A stretch of 64,000 nt of DNA, taken from Trichococcus palustris (GTDB lineage: Bacteria > Bacillota > Bacilli > Lactobacillales > Aerococcaceae). Positions 24,929-34,982 of the stretch are shown in pieces. Where the stretch lies: positions 1-64,000 of the forward strand of contig NZ_FOTD01000002.1 of assembly GCF_900114465.1 (NCBI RefSeq), written 5' to 3'. The position numbers and the translations under genes are program-made. The notes beneath the pieces were generated by a model. That model was given only the letters and a program-made list of their open reading frames with translations. It made no database searches and was not told the origin of the DNA. Position 1 is the first letter of the stretch. Each line of letters opens with the position of its first letter.

Positions 24929-27277
24929 ATGCTTCTAAAAAATGTGATCAAAACATTGCGGAAAAAGTGGATGCAATTGAGCGCCATCGGTCTCATCATC
25001 CTCCTCAGCTCCTTGACCTATACCATGATGTTCTATGGACTGAGCGGCATCGAAGAGCCGACGAAACGCTTCCTTGATGAGAACAACCAGGAGGACTTTT
25101 CCGTTGAAATGCTGAATATGGTGACGGTGGAAGAATCGAATTATCCCCTTTTAGGAAGCGTACTGTCCAGAGGATTCTATTCCCTGAGCGACATCAAAAA
25201 ATTGGAGCCCTCGACCTTCTATAAACTCATGGACAACAGGATCAAAGAATTCAATGAGCTCTATCCCGGTTTCTCCCTGGAATTGCGGGAATATAAAAAT
25301 ACCCAATATGATTATAAGGGAAGAAGCCATAAGGCCCTCATCTTGAAGGATGCGCACAAAATCAATCTGTCCTACATGGAGGAAGGGGCGAAACCCGCCG
25401 CTGATGATGAAATAGCCGTAAACAAAATCTATGCGCAGAAAAACGGCATCAACATCGGGGATCCCCTTGTCATCAAGAGCAGGCAGTACAAAGTGACCGG
25501 CTTTGTGCTGTTTCCCGATTACACTTTGCCGATGTTCGACGAAACCTTCAATCTGGACACCGGCTTGCAGACGCTGATCCTCATGACGGATTCGGAATAT
25601 GAGCGCTTCGACGACAAAGAAAGTTTCCGGCTCGCGGGCGTGGATCTGACTGGTAAAGCTATCGATACGGCCTATGACAAGGACAAGCTTCCCTTCGTTA
25701 CCCAGATAGCGACAACAAAATTTAATATGCGCAGCGGCGCCATCTTCGATGAGCTCACTCAAGGAAAGGTGACGGCTCTTGGATTGAGCATTTTTATCGC
25801 GACCATCGCCGTCATTATCGTATCGATCATGATCTACAACCTGCTTCAGGCCGAGCGGGGCCAGATCGGCATCCTTAAAGCCCTTGGCTACCGCCGGCGG
25901 GAAATCGCGATGCCCTATTTCCTGTCCGTGCTGTTTTTCGCTCTCGTTATGCTGGTTGCAGGTTATTTTTTGGGGACCATCTATGCGGAACCGTTGAAAG
26001 AGCTCTACCTGGATTTTTACCTTCTGCCGTCGGTCAAGATCGGCCAAAGCTTCACCGTCTTTGCCACTGCGATATTTGTCCCCTTCCTGTTCTTCGCAGT
26101 AGTTTCAGGGATCATCATCTCTCGGATTCTCGGGGAAAGCGCGCTGGAGCTGCTCAAGCCGCATGAAAACAAGTCCATCAACAAGCTCAGTAAATCGTTG
26201 AGCAGGATGCTGGCTAAGGCGAAAGGCATGACGAAGTTCAAATATCTGCATGCCATCCGAAGCATAGGGAGTTTCTTCATTTTTTTCCTGGGGATCATGT
26301 TCTCCACGATATTGATCAGCTTCTCCTTCATGATGGGCGGGATGGTGGACCGGATGACTATCGACTATCTGAACAAGGTGGACTATCAGTATGAGTCCTA
26401 TGCCGATTTCACCAAACGGTTACCGGAAGTGCGCACGGGAGACGAAAAATTTCTTAGCTACCCTTTTGCCACCCTCGGAGATACCATCATCTCTCTGCAG
26501 GGCTTATCTTCAAGGAACAGGCTCTACAAACTCTATGATGAATCCGGAAATGACATCACAGTCTATACCCAAAATGGCGCAGTGATAACCAAACGGCTCA
26601 GCATAAAGCTCGGCATTTCAGAGGGGGATACGATTAGCGTCACAGTCAATAAGGCTCATTATGATTTTACGGTCAAAGGCATTACGGACGAATATATTGC
26701 CGACAAAGTGTACCTGAACATCGAACGTCTCAGCAACATGCTGTCGGAGAACAAGTCCTCCAGACTTTTCAGTGGCATCTACTCCATAGATAAGCCGTCT
26801 TCTGACTATTACAGCACCATTCTCAGTAAAAAGGGCCTCATCGAGCAGTCAAAAGCCATGTCCAATTACACCCAGTTCATCGTCAAGGTTATGATAGGCG
26901 GTTCGGCGATCATCGCTTCCAGCATCCTTTTCGTGCTGACCTCTTTTACGGTCGAGAAAAACTATTATGTCATCTCCTTGCTGAAGGTTATGGGCTATAA
27001 GCGCCGTGAAGTGAATGCGATGATTTTGAACAGTTATCTTGTCTATGCCGTGATTTCCTATCTGGTCAGCATCCCGATCGCATTGGCAATACTGTATTCG
27101 ATGATGGATCTTTTTGCGTCGGAATATGGCGTCATCTTGCCATTGAAATTCGAACCTAACTTTATTCCAAAAACTTTAGCCATACTGGTTGTCATCTACT
27201 TCGCAAGCACCTACATCAGCAGGAGAAAGATAGCGAGAATCCCTCTTCAGGAAGTGCTTAAAACATACGGCGAGTAG
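24929..27277 (+). CDS. FtsX-like ABC transporter permease (two FtsX domains)
   Basis: A 782-residue protein with an N-terminal membrane segment, an extracellular domain (about 45-280) and a first FtsX block of three helices (about 285-420, with ERGQIGILKALGYRRREI). A second extracytosolic domain and a final FtsX block (about 650-775, with EKNYYVISLLKVMGYKRREV) follow. The two K-A/V-L/M-G-Y-(K/R)-R-R-E motifs are coupling helices. It works with the ATPase before it and probably the divergent adaptor. The cargo (peptide, drug or lipid) cannot be inferred. No sensor histidine kinase pair is adjacent. Confidence 0.9.
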   Translation: MLLKNVIKTLRKKWMQLSAIGLIILLSSLTYTMMFYGLSGIEEPTKRFLDENNQEDFSVEMLNMVTVEESNYPLLGSVLSRGFYSLSDIKKLEPSTFYKLMDNRIKEFNELYPGFSLELREYKNTQYDYKGRSHKALILKDAHKINLSYMEEGAKPAADDEIAVNKIYAQKNGINIGDPLVIKSRQYKVTGFVLFPDYTLPMFDETFNLDTGLQTLILMTDSEYERFDDKESFRLAGVDLTGKAIDTAYDKDKLPFVTQIATTKFNMRSGAIFDELTQGKVTALGLSIFIATIAVIIVSIMIYNLLQAERGQIGILKALGYRRREIAMPYFLSVLFFALVMLVAGYFLGTIYAEPLKELYLDFYLLPSVKIGQSFTVFATAIFVPFLFFAVVSGIIISRILGESALELLKPHENKSINKLSKSLSRMLAKAKGMTKFKYLHAIRSIGSFFIFFLGIMFSTILISFSFMMGGMVDRMTIDYLNKVDYQYESYADFTKRLPEVRTGDEKFLSYPFATLGDTIISLQGLSSRNRLYKLYDESGNDITVYTQNGAVITKRLSIKLGISEGDTISVTVNKAHYDFTVKGITDEYIADKVYLNIERLSNMLSENKSSRLFSGIYSIDKPSSDYYSTILSKKGLIEQSKAMSNYTQFIVKVMIGGSAIIASSILFVLTSFTVEKNYYVISLLKVMGYKRREVNAMILNSYLVYAVISYLVSIPIALAILYSMMDLFASEYGVILPLKFEPNFIPKTLAILVVIYFASTYISRRKIARIPLQEVLKTYGE

Positions 27278-27440
27278 CCTCTAGCCAGCATGTAAACACC
27301 TTATTATTCTGTATCATTATTTTCAGTACAATTCACCGTCAACAGATCAAGGGAAATCAAATGCGCTATAGTATTTAAAAGTCCGTTATAGGCGTCCCAA
27401 TATGCCTTTTGCACATAATCTGAACCATGAAAACAGTAAC

Positions 27441-27487
27441 GACCTCCCATCCTTTCCCATTGAGATAATGGTTAAGGACGGGAGGTC
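27441..27487. terminator. Intergenic hairpin after the ABC permease
   Basis: GACCTCCC (27441-27448) and GGGAGGTC (27480-27487) pair, with TCCTT/AAGGA and CCAT/ATGG inside. No T-run follows, so a weak terminator or processing site. The 400-base gap 27278-27681 shows nothing else. Confidence 0.5.
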
Positions 27488-27681
27488 ATTATCATATTTG
27501 TCATAAATCGTTAACATTCCCCCCTTGAATAAAGCTAATCGAATCGTTAAAATGATAAAGTGGTTAAAATTATATTTTTTTCTAACCTAAGAATAATGTT
27601 TCTGAATAAGACGACAACTGTACCATTTTCAAGTTGTCGCTGTAGGATGCTCAGCCAAAAAAATTAAAATGGAGGAAGCTC

Positions 27682-27921
27682 ATGCAACAAACTGTAACGA
27701 TGCCGAAAATTAATCCGAAAAGTGATGAGGTCATTTTTGGAATCTGGGCGAAAAACGTTGGGGATACAATCAAAGCTGGTGAAGTATTATTTGAAGTTGA
27801 AACGGAAAAGGTTGTCAGCGAAGTCGAAAGCAACTTTAATGGTGTGCTAGTAGAAATCTTGGTTAACGAAAATGATGCCGTTCAAACCGGCGAAGCCATC
27901 GCCATTATCGATATGCCCTAG
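27682..27921 (+). CDS. Stand-alone lipoyl-carrier protein
   Basis: A 79-residue protein made only of a biotinyl/lipoyl domain of the 2-oxoacid-dehydrogenase E2 type. The attachment lysine lies in EVETEKVVSEVES (Lys about residue 43). It has no peripheral-subunit-binding or acyltransferase domain, and there is no E1/E3 gene nearby. It lies 18 bases before lipA with GGAGG upstream. It is probably the protein on which LipA builds or from which lipoate is passed on. A relic of an acetoin or 2-oxoacid dehydrogenase E2 is the alternative. Confidence 0.85.
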   Translation: MQQTVTMPKINPKSDEVIFGIWAKNVGDTIKAGEVLFEVETEKVVSEVESNFNGVLVEILVNENDAVQTGEAIAIIDMP

Positions 27922-27939
27922 ACTGAAGGAGGAATGATC

Positions 27940-28809
27940 GTGGAAACAAAACCGCAATGGTTTAAAGTACGCTATAACCAAGAAGCCGTTGAAAAAGTAA
28001 CCCAATTAATGGATGACCTCGAATTAAATACCGTTTGCAATGAAGCAAGCTGTCCGAATATGGGCGAATGCTACAGCAGCGGCACGGCAACCTTTATGAT
28101 TTTAGGCCGCATTTGTACCCGCAGTTGTCGTTTTTGCGATGTTACCCATGGCAAGCCCGATGCTGTTAATGAGAAAGAACCGCAGCAACTGGCTCAAGCA
28201 GTCAAAAAAATGGGTTTGGAATATGTCGTGATTACAAGCGTTGACCGCGATGATCTTCCGGATTATGGAGCAGGTCATTTTGCTAAAGTCATCGAAGAAG
28301 TCCGCAAATACAATCCGCATACAATGATTGAAGTGCTGACGCCCGATTTCCAAGGTGATCAACTGGCTATCGATAAAGTCATTGCGGCGAAACCGGACGT
28401 GTTTAATCACAATATGGAAAGTGTGCGCCGCATTTCACCGAAAATCCGTCACCGCGCCACTTATGATTGTTCTTTGCGTGTGCTCGAATATGTCAAGCAA
28501 CAGGACCCCAGCATTTTGACGAAAACGGGCATCATGCTTGGATTAGGCGAAACAGCCGAAGAAATCAGTGAATTGATGGATGATATACGCGCCGTTGATG
28601 TGGACTTTTTAACCATCGGCCAGTACTCACAACCTTCTCCGAAACACTATCCGTTGCATGAATTTGTACCCGTGGAAACCTTTGCTGAATACCAAAGAAC
28701 AGGAATGACGAAAAAATTTAAATATGTAGCCAGTTCTCCGCTTGTACGAAGCTCTTACCGTGCCCGTGCCGCCGTCGAATCCGCTCACAACAATAAGGGG
28801 GAAAAATAG
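27940..28809 (+). CDS. lipA: Lipoyl synthase
   Basis: A 289-residue radical-SAM enzyme that inserts two sulfurs into octanoyl groups on carrier proteins. The auxiliary cluster cysteines are in CNEASCPNMGEC, the SAM cluster in CTRSCRFC, and the C-terminal RSSY serine ligand motif is present. So all cluster ligands are intact. GTG 27940 is preferred because GAAGGAGG lies 7 bases upstream; ATG 27934 is only one base from it. It overlaps lplA by one base (ATAGTG). Confidence 0.96.
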   Translation: METKPQWFKVRYNQEAVEKVTQLMDDLELNTVCNEASCPNMGECYSSGTATFMILGRICTRSCRFCDVTHGKPDAVNEKEPQQLAQAVKKMGLEYVVITSVDRDDLPDYGAGHFAKVIEEVRKYNPHTMIEVLTPDFQGDQLAIDKVIAAKPDVFNHNMESVRRISPKIRHRATYDCSLRVLEYVKQQDPSILTKTGIMLGLGETAEEISELMDDIRAVDVDFLTIGQYSQPSPKHYPLHEFVPVETFAEYQRTGMTKKFKYVASSPLVRSSYRARAAVESAHNNKGEK

Positions 28810-29798
28810 TGTTTACGATTTCATGCGCGGAACAGGATGCCGCTTTCTACTTTGCTTTGGAAGAATACTGTATAACAAACTTCCCAGCAGACGCAGATAC
28901 CCTGTTTTTACTGTGGCAAACACGCCCTACCGTTATGCTGGGGAAATACCAAAATACCTTGAAGGAAATTGATCCAGCCTATATTGCTGCCGAAAAAATC
29001 GATGTCGTCCGGCGCCCTTCCGGCGGTGGTGCCATCTATACCGATGAAGGATGCTACCAATACAGTTTCATCGTGAATGGCCAGCATAACGTCATCGATT
29101 TTGAACCTTATATGGACAGAATTATCCATACCTTACAGACACTCGGTATCCCCGCAGAGCGTAATAGCCGGAACGACATCGCCATCCACGGTCAAAAAAT
29201 ATCGGGAAATGCCCAATACATGAAGGCTGGATTCACCGTCCATCATGGTACCCTTCTTTTCGATACGAATGTGAATCATATGGCAGCCGCCTTAAAAGTC
29301 GATCCCGAAAAACTGCGCAGCAAAGGCGTCGAGTCCGTGCGTGAACGCACCGCCCTGATCAGCGACCATGTAGCGCCTACGACTAAACGCCACTGGTTTG
29401 CTGATGAATTCCGCCAGAACATCCTAGGCCAAGGAGCGCACATCATCGAACTCACCCCGGAACAGCATGAAGCCGTGCAACAACTGGCTGACCAAAAATA
29501 TCGCCGCTGGGAATGGAACTATGGCCAATCGCGGGAAACTAACTTCAGCGTTGCCGGCCGGTTGCCTGGAGGACGCATTGAAATTGCTCTCCAGCTCGAT
29601 CATTACGTCATTCAAGACTGTCAAATTTCCGGTGACTTCTTTAGTTCGATCGACATCGCTACGCTCGAATCTGCTCTATGTGGTACACGTTTCGATAAAT
29701 CGGATGTAGCAAACCATTTAGCGCCGGTATTGTCTGGTGGACAGCTGTACGGCATAACAACAACTGATATAGTGGCACTGTTGTTCCCGGAAGCATAA
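28809..29798 (+). CDS. lplA: Lipoate-protein ligase
   Basis: A 329-residue LplA-type ligase that activates lipoate (or octanoate) with ATP and transfers it to lipoyl domains. The signature loop reads RRPSGGGAIYTDEG (about residue 68), then the substrate-binding Lys in ISGNAQYMK (Lys about 138). A C-terminal accessory domain is present (about 250-329). GTG 28809 overlaps the lipA stop by one base and has AGGGGG upstream, so translation is coupled. With lipA present, it could load octanoate for LipA as well as scavenged lipoate. Confidence 0.92.
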   Translation: MFTISCAEQDAAFYFALEEYCITNFPADADTLFLLWQTRPTVMLGKYQNTLKEIDPAYIAAEKIDVVRRPSGGGAIYTDEGCYQYSFIVNGQHNVIDFEPYMDRIIHTLQTLGIPAERNSRNDIAIHGQKISGNAQYMKAGFTVHHGTLLFDTNVNHMAAALKVDPEKLRSKGVESVRERTALISDHVAPTTKRHWFADEFRQNILGQGAHIIELTPEQHEAVQQLADQKYRRWEWNYGQSRETNFSVAGRLPGGRIEIALQLDHYVIQDCQISGDFFSSIDIATLESALCGTRFDKSDVANHLAPVLSGGQLYGITTTDIVALLFPEA

Positions 29799-29867
29799 GC
29801 TTTTTCCTGTTCGAAGAAGGACAATTGCAATTGCAGCTTTCCTGTAAGAACCGTGCCCGATAAATAT

Positions 29868-29910
29868 GAAATGGCCTTCGTCCTGTATTCAAAGGGACGA
29901 AGGCCATTTC
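29868..29910. terminator. Perfect intergenic hairpin between convergent genes
   Basis: GAAATGGCCTTCGTCC pairs with GGACGAAGGCCATTTC (16 pairs). It serves lplA and the DUF438 gene, though T-runs are weak. Confidence 0.65.
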
Positions 29911-29972
29911 ATTCAAAAAAATCGGGTTGGAGCAGTTAAGAACTGCCTCAACCCCAACGCAATGTTATTTTT

Positions 29973-31211
29973 CTATTCCGATATCTTCCGTTTTTCGCCT
30001 TCCAGCCCGCGGATAGATTTGGCATCCTGGACATACTCCAGCGTGCCCAAGAAAGTCCCCTCGTCATCGCGCACCGCACAATAGGTGACCACGACAAATT
30101 TGCCGAGTTCCTCATACCAAAGCGTCTCCACATCTTTTTTGCCGGATTTCAAATCCGCAACCAGTTGTTTCATGATCGGTACACTTTTCGCTGGGTGGCA
30201 GTTCTCGGCTTGGCCGTCGATTGCGTTCTTTGTGCGCATGAATATTTTTTCGTCCGGCCCGTTATTATAGTATTTCAGCTTCTCTTCGGCATCGATGAAG
30301 GTGATTTCCAACGGCAGACTGTCCAGTACCTTTTCCAGCTCTTTGATGCTCAAATGACCCGTTTCAAAGTGGACATCCCCGTCCTCCTTATGTTCGGCCG
30401 CCCTCTCCTTCACATCCGTGATTGCAGCTGTCTTTGGCGCCCATTTTTCCTCCGGCCGAACGATGCAGTAGCCGATTTTCTCGGAAGCAACGGCAATTTC
30501 CAGCCAATCAGCTTCGGTAAAAGAATCGGACACCATTGGAATCAAGATTTCTTCTTCTTTGATGACCATTTCCGCCATTTCGTATTTCAGGGCATCGAAT
30601 TTTTCTCGTACGCCATCCAGCTGATCCGCCTCCAACAACTTCCTCAGCTCTTTGAATTGCGCGCGGATTTCATCGTCCACGCCCCACATCACTTTTGGCG
30701 GGGCTGTCATGCCATAGCGCTCCATAATAGGGAAAAACGCGTATTCTTTGCGGGCATAATGTTTATCAAACTCCCAGAGGATTCCCAACTGTTTCAGCAA
30801 CCCCTCTTTTAAAGAAGTGTCTTTGGACTCCAAATAGGCTTCCAGCAAGCGCGCAATCCTGTCCAACGCACTTTCGATCGCCAAGTTTTCTTCCTTCAAA
30901 ACGCGGACTGGATGCCCCGGTTTTTCAGTTTCTTCGGAAACGGGCCGGTCATAGGCAACCGCTCCGGCAAACAGGGAGGCATGGATATTGCACAGCCGTT
31001 GAATCTCCTCAACTTCAATGCCTTGCGCCAGCAAGCCGCGTTCCATCACTGAAATTTCCAGGGCGCTGACATTGGCAAAATGTTCCTGGAACTCCTGCTT
31101 GATTTTCGCACTGTCCTCGCCGGCATGCAGCCGCAAAATCAGATCCTTTAAGACCGCTTGACGTCGCTCGAATTCCTGTGTCCGTTTGCTCTTGTCTTTG
31201 GATTCAGTCAT
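29973..31211 (-). CDS. DUF438 / hemerythrin-like / PAS protein
   Basis: A 412-residue soluble protein with three parts. DUF438 (about 10-80) is followed by a hemerythrin-like helical bundle (about 97-240, with HPVRVLKEEN, FDKHYARKEYAFFP and KEEEILIPMV supplying His and Glu ligands). A PAS domain (about 290-405, with PLEITFIDAEEKLKYYNN and GRR-type signalling loops) ends the protein. Members of this family with a DUF1858 partner are thought to sense oxygen, NO or redox state through a di-iron site. The DUF1858 gene lies 6 bases upstream on the same transcript. Confidence 0.88.
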   Translation of the reverse strand: MTESKDKSKRTQEFERRQAVLKDLILRLHAGEDSAKIKQEFQEHFANVSALEISVMERGLLAQGIEVEEIQRLCNIHASLFAGAVAYDRPVSEETEKPGHPVRVLKEENLAIESALDRIARLLEAYLESKDTSLKEGLLKQLGILWEFDKHYARKEYAFFPIMERYGMTAPPKVMWGVDDEIRAQFKELRKLLEADQLDGVREKFDALKYEMAEMVIKEEEILIPMVSDSFTEADWLEIAVASEKIGYCIVRPEEKWAPKTAAITDVKERAAEHKEDGDVHFETGHLSIKELEKVLDSLPLEITFIDAEEKLKYYNNGPDEKIFMRTKNAIDGQAENCHPAKSVPIMKQLVADLKSGKKDVETLWYEELGKFVVVTYCAVRDDEGTFLGTLEYVQDAKSIRGLEGEKRKISE

Positions 31212-31217
31212 TTCTCT

Positions 31218-31442
31218 CTACTCCTTCACTTGGTATCCCAGCCGCTCCAACACCGCCACAATTTCCGTCTGATCGATACCCATCATTTTGGCGCCGCGTA
31301 CCAACGTCATCATGCGCCCTGCCGTGTGCAGCATCTTATCGTCCTTCAACGCCTCAAACCCCAGCTTCACCAACGCATCGCGCACCTCTGGATAAGCTGA
31401 CACAATGGTGAATACCGTATCGTTCAAATCGATTTCTTTCAT
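31218..31442 (-). CDS. DUF1858 small protein
   Basis: A 74-residue protein starting MKEIDLNDTVFTIVSAYPEV, with RDALVKLGFEAL in the middle. This is the DUF1858 fold, usually found as an N-terminal domain or partner of hybrid-cluster or DUF438 proteins. The long in-frame extension upstream is not used, because AAAGGAA sits directly before ATG 31442. First gene of the two-gene operon with the DUF438 protein. Confidence 0.82.
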   Translation of the reverse strand: MKEIDLNDTVFTIVSAYPEVRDALVKLGFEALKDDKMLHTAGRMMTLVRGAKMMGIDQTEIVAVLERLGYQVKE

Positions 31443-31680
31443 TTCCTTTCCCCTCCCCCCGTGCCAGGCCGATAGCTTCCGCATCATCACATGCCTCACA
31501 ATAATCCATTCTGTTTGCCGAATGATACGATAATACAAAATAAGAAGATGGTTTATTCCGGTTCGATTCACTCTCATTTTAAACTTATTCATATTCGAAA
31601 TACAGCCGCAGCCCTTTACTCCAAAAAGATTTATCCGAGGCGAAAACGAACTCCTTTAGAAGGAAGATTTTCAGGCAGAA

Positions 31681-31711
31681 AAACAGGCCCGGAAACATAA
31701 CGGGCCTGTTT
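31681..31711. terminator. Bidirectional terminator
   Basis: AAACAGGCCCG and CGGGCCTGTTT pair perfectly; on the complement five T follow. It ends aspA. Confidence 0.85.
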
Positions 31712-31731
31712 ATTATTTTCGTCTTTTTTGC

Positions 31732-33153
31732 TTATGAAACGGCTTTTCTTGCAACGATCTCCGCCTGCGCTGGGATGCCGGCGATGCGTTTCAGATCGAG
31801 GATGCTGTCCGTCTCCTCAACCGTGAATAATCTCTTTTCAAGCACTAATTCCCGGACGGATTTCCCTGTCTTCAATGATTCTTTGGCGATGACGCTGGCT
31901 TTTTGGTAGCCGATGTATGGGCAGAGGGCGGTGGCAAGCCCGGCACTCTCTTCCACCTGTCTGTAGCAAAGCATTTCATTGGCTTGGATGCCGGCGATGC
32001 AGTTGACCGTCAACGTTTGGACGGCATGCGCCAAGCTGTCGATCGATTCGAACAGCGCGTGGAAGATGATGGGCTCAAAGGCATTCAGCTCCAATTGTCC
32101 GGATTCTGCCGCCATCGTGATGGTCACATCATTTCCGATCACGCGAAAGGCGACCTGCGAAACGACTTCAGGGATGACCGGATTCACTTTACCCGGCATG
32201 ATCGAGGACCCGTTTTGTTTGGCCGGCAGGCTGATTTCCCCGATGCCGGCTCGGGGACCGCTTGACAACAAACGCAGATCATTGCTCATCTTCGACAAAT
32301 TTACCGCTGCCGTCTTGATGGCTGCGGATACTCTGACGAACCCGTCCACGTTTTGGGTCGCATCAAAAAGATCTTCGGCTTGGGTAAAGGAGATGTTCAA
32401 TTCTTCGCTCAACCGATCCGTGATTCCTTCAAGGTATGCTGGCGTTGCATTGATTGCGTTGCCGATGGCCGTCCCTCCCAGATTGATGACTTTCATCTCT
32501 TCAGCAGCACTTTCAAGGTATCGGATATCCCTTTTGACGAAGGATTGATAGGCATGGAACGATCTACCCAGCGTGGTCGGAACGGCATCCTGCAATTGTG
32601 TCCGTCCCATCTTGATGACTTCTGAAAATTCCTCACCCTTCTTGCCCAACGCCTCTTCCAGCCTTTTTAATTCGGCAATCAGATTCGGCAAGATTGTCAG
32701 CACGGTCATTTTCCCTGCCGTTGGGAAGACATCATTCGTGGATTGGCACAGATTCACATCGTCATTGGGATGCACGATGCGATAGTCGCCTTTCGATCCG
32801 CCTAAAATTTCAATGGCACGATTGGCGATGACTTCATTGGCATTCATGTTGGCAGAAGTCCCCGCACCGCCTTGGATGGCATCCACGATAAATGAATCAT
32901 AAAGACTGCCGGCTACTATCTCGTCACAGGCTTGGACGATTGCGTCCCTTTTTACGGCTGTCAGAATGCCCGATTGAGCGTTTATCACAGCAGCGACTTT
33001 TTTTATTTTCGCCAGGTTACGGATCATTTCTGGATGCAATTGCGTATCCGTGATGGAAAAGTTTTCTTTTGCCCTTAATGACTGCACACCATAATAAGCT
33101 TCTTTAGGTACTGCTAACGTTCCGATCGAGTCTGCTTCAATTCTCATGTTCAT
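31732..33153 (-). CDS. aspA: Aspartate ammonia-lyase
   Basis: A 473-residue enzyme of the fumarase/aspartase superfamily that deaminates aspartate to fumarate and ammonia. The signature GSSIMPGKVNPVIPE (catalytic Ser loop, about residue 320) and the N-terminal EAYYGVQSLRAKENF favour aspartase over class II fumarase. Length fits (about 470). ATG 33153 has GGGGGC at 8 bases; the upstream in-frame codons are not used. It is divergent from an Lrp/AsnC regulator, a natural candidate controller. Confidence 0.9.
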   Translation of the reverse strand: MNMRIEADSIGTLAVPKEAYYGVQSLRAKENFSITDTQLHPEMIRNLAKIKKVAAVINAQSGILTAVKRDAIVQACDEIVAGSLYDSFIVDAIQGGAGTSANMNANEVIANRAIEILGGSKGDYRIVHPNDDVNLCQSTNDVFPTAGKMTVLTILPNLIAELKRLEEALGKKGEEFSEVIKMGRTQLQDAVPTTLGRSFHAYQSFVKRDIRYLESAAEEMKVINLGGTAIGNAINATPAYLEGITDRLSEELNISFTQAEDLFDATQNVDGFVRVSAAIKTAAVNLSKMSNDLRLLSSGPRAGIGEISLPAKQNGSSIMPGKVNPVIPEVVSQVAFRVIGNDVTITMAAESGQLELNAFEPIIFHALFESIDSLAHAVQTLTVNCIAGIQANEMLCYRQVEESAGLATALCPYIGYQKASVIAKESLKTGKSVRELVLEKRLFTVEETDSILDLKRIAGIPAQAEIVARKAVS

Positions 33154-33401
33154 CACTGATTGCCCCCTGAATTTTTTTATGTCATTCATAGACCAAACAC
33201 TAACACCATTCCGAATCAAATGAAATACAATCGGATAAGAAGTGAATCTAGCCCTCCAATTCGTTATTTTGACAAAAGAATCGCATCATTGTTTTCGCTT
33301 ACACTTTATTTTCTTAAGCAACAATAATCAACGTTTGCAGTTCTATGCTTTTTTGATGTAGAATCTTAAGAAAGAAAAGGTAATTGCGAAAGGAACATGA
33401 A

Positions 33402-33845
33402 ATGGATAATATCGATAAGCAAATCGTTAATATTTTGCAGACAAATGCACGGGCATCCCTGAAGGAAATCGGCGAAGCGACCTTTCTTTCTTCTCCGGCG
33501 ATATCGGCACGGATTGCCCATCTGGAGAGGGACGGCATCATCAAGGACTACGGCGCCAATTTAAATTTGCAGACGCTTGGCTACAATATCACGGCCTTCA
33601 TCAACTTGGAGGTGAGCCCCAAACAGAAGCCCATCTTTTACCCCTTCGTCGAAAAAGTGCCGAATGTATTGGAATGCAATTGCGTGACGGGAGAGTACTC
33701 GATGCTGTTGAAGGTCGCGTATCCCACAACCAATGAATTGGATACTTTCATCGGCGAACTGCAGCAATTCGGGAAAACGTACACACAGATCGTCTTCTCA
33801 ACCTCTGTCGGTCCAAGAGGCATCCATTTGGAAGAAACAGACTGA
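33402..33845 (+). CDS. Lrp/AsnC-family regulator
   Basis: A 147-residue amino-acid-responsive regulator: N-terminal winged helix-turn-helix (MDNIDKQIVNILQTNARASL, SSPAISARIAHLERDGII) and C-terminal RAM effector domain (about 65-140). ATG 33402 with AAAGGAA at 7 bases is used; TTG 33384 in frame is unlikely. It is divergent from aspA across ~250 bases, so it probably senses aspartate or asparagine or acts globally. Two tandem terminators follow. Confidence 0.9.
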   Translation: MDNIDKQIVNILQTNARASLKEIGEATFLSSPAISARIAHLERDGIIKDYGANLNLQTLGYNITAFINLEVSPKQKPIFYPFVEKVPNVLECNCVTGEYSMLLKVAYPTTNELDTFIGELQQFGKTYTQIVFSTSVGPRGIHLEETD

Positions 33846-33917
33846 CAAATTCGGATCTTTTCCTGCCAATGAACTATACATCCTAGAAACAAGGCGCAAA
33901 GGGAGAACGCACAATGA

Positions 33918-34018
33918 AAGCTGGCACAAAATCGGATGAATTCCGCATTTGTGCCAGCTTCTTGTTTGCTCTGAGACTAAAACATCACCATGCGATGTTT
34001 TAGGTCTATTTTTTTTTT
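33918..34018 (+). terminator. Two tandem terminators after the Lrp gene
   Basis: First: AAGCTGGCACAAA pairs with TTTGTGCCAGCTT (33918-33960). Second: CTAAAACATC pairs with GATGTTTTAG (33977-34003), followed by a long T-run (34008-34018). Confidence 0.85.
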
Positions 34019-34052
34019 GAGAGTTAAACAATTTTTTTCGCGTTCTCGTGCC

Positions 34053-34982
34053 CTATGCTTGTGTGCTGAATACCGGCGTTGATAGGTAGCGTTCGCCGTT
34101 GTCGGGCGCAATGGTCACAACCGATTTGCCTTTACCTAAACGGACAGCGACTTCGATGGCGCCGACGATTGCGGCACCGGCTGAGATGCCGACGAGGATG
34201 CCTTCCTGTGCGGCCACGCGGCGGGTCATCGCAATAGCGTCCTCGCTGGATACTTGGATGATGCCATTGTATAGAGAAGTGTCCAAAACGTCCGGCACAA
34301 ATCCGGCGCCGATCCCTTGGATTTTATGGGGCCCTTTCGGTCCGCCGCTCAATACGGGCGATTCGGAAGGCTCCAAGGCATAGATTTCGACATTCGGATT
34401 GGCTTTGCGGAGCGCTCTGCCGACACCGGTCACGGTTCCGCCGGTGCCGACACCGGCAACAAACGCATCGGGTCCTTTGCCGCCGAAGGCTTCGACGATT
34501 TCAGGGCCGGTCGTCGCTTCATGGACGGCCGGATTGGCCGGATTGGAGAATTGCATCGGCATGAAATGGCCGGGTTCCGCTGCGATTGCGGTTGCTTTCG
34601 CGATCGCACCGGGCATGCCGTCCGCGCCTGGCGTCAATACCAATTCCGCCCCATAGGCCGCCAACAAGAGGCGGCGTTCGATGCTCATCGTATCCGGCAT
34701 CACGAAGATTGCTTTGTAGCCTTTTGCGGCTGCAAGCATCGCCAAACCGACGCCTGTATTGCCGCTGGTCGGCTCCACAATGGTGTAACCCGGTTTCAAC
34801 AGGCCTTCCTCTTCGGCTACTTCGATCATGTTCAAGGCGATGCGGTCCTTTACGCTGCCGCCGACATTGAACGATTCCAATTTCACATAGACATCCGCTG
34901 CCCCTTCAGGAACCACTCTGTTTAATTTTACAATCGGCGTTTCACCGATCAGATTTGCGACTGACGATACTATTTTCACCAT
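34053..34982 (-). CDS. cysK: Cysteine synthase (O-acetylserine sulfhydrylase)
   Basis: A 309-residue PLP enzyme making cysteine from O-acetylserine and sulfide. The PLP lysine is in [12 protein letters not shown] (about residue 44), then [11 protein letters not shown] (substrate loop) and [13 protein letters not shown] (phosphate loop). Length is normal. It ends FSTQA without the CysE-binding -DGI/-NI tail seen in some members. A LysR-type gene lies upstream on the same strand. Confidence 0.95.
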   Translation of the reverse strand: MVKIVSSVANLIGETPIVKLNRVVPEGAADVYVKLESFNVGGSVKDRIALNMIEVAEEEGLLKPGYTIVEPTSGNTGVGLAMLAAAKGYKAIFVMPDTMSIERRLLLAAYGAELVLTPGADGMPGAIAKATAIAAEPGHFMPMQFSNPANPAVHEATTGPEIVEAFGGKGPDAFVAGVGTGGTVTGVGRALRKANPNVEIYALEPSESPVLSGGPKGPHKIQGIGAGFVPDVLDTSLYNGIIQVSSEDAIAMTRRVAAQEGILVGISAGAAIVGAIEVAVRLGKGKSVVTIAPDNGERYLSTPVFSTQA

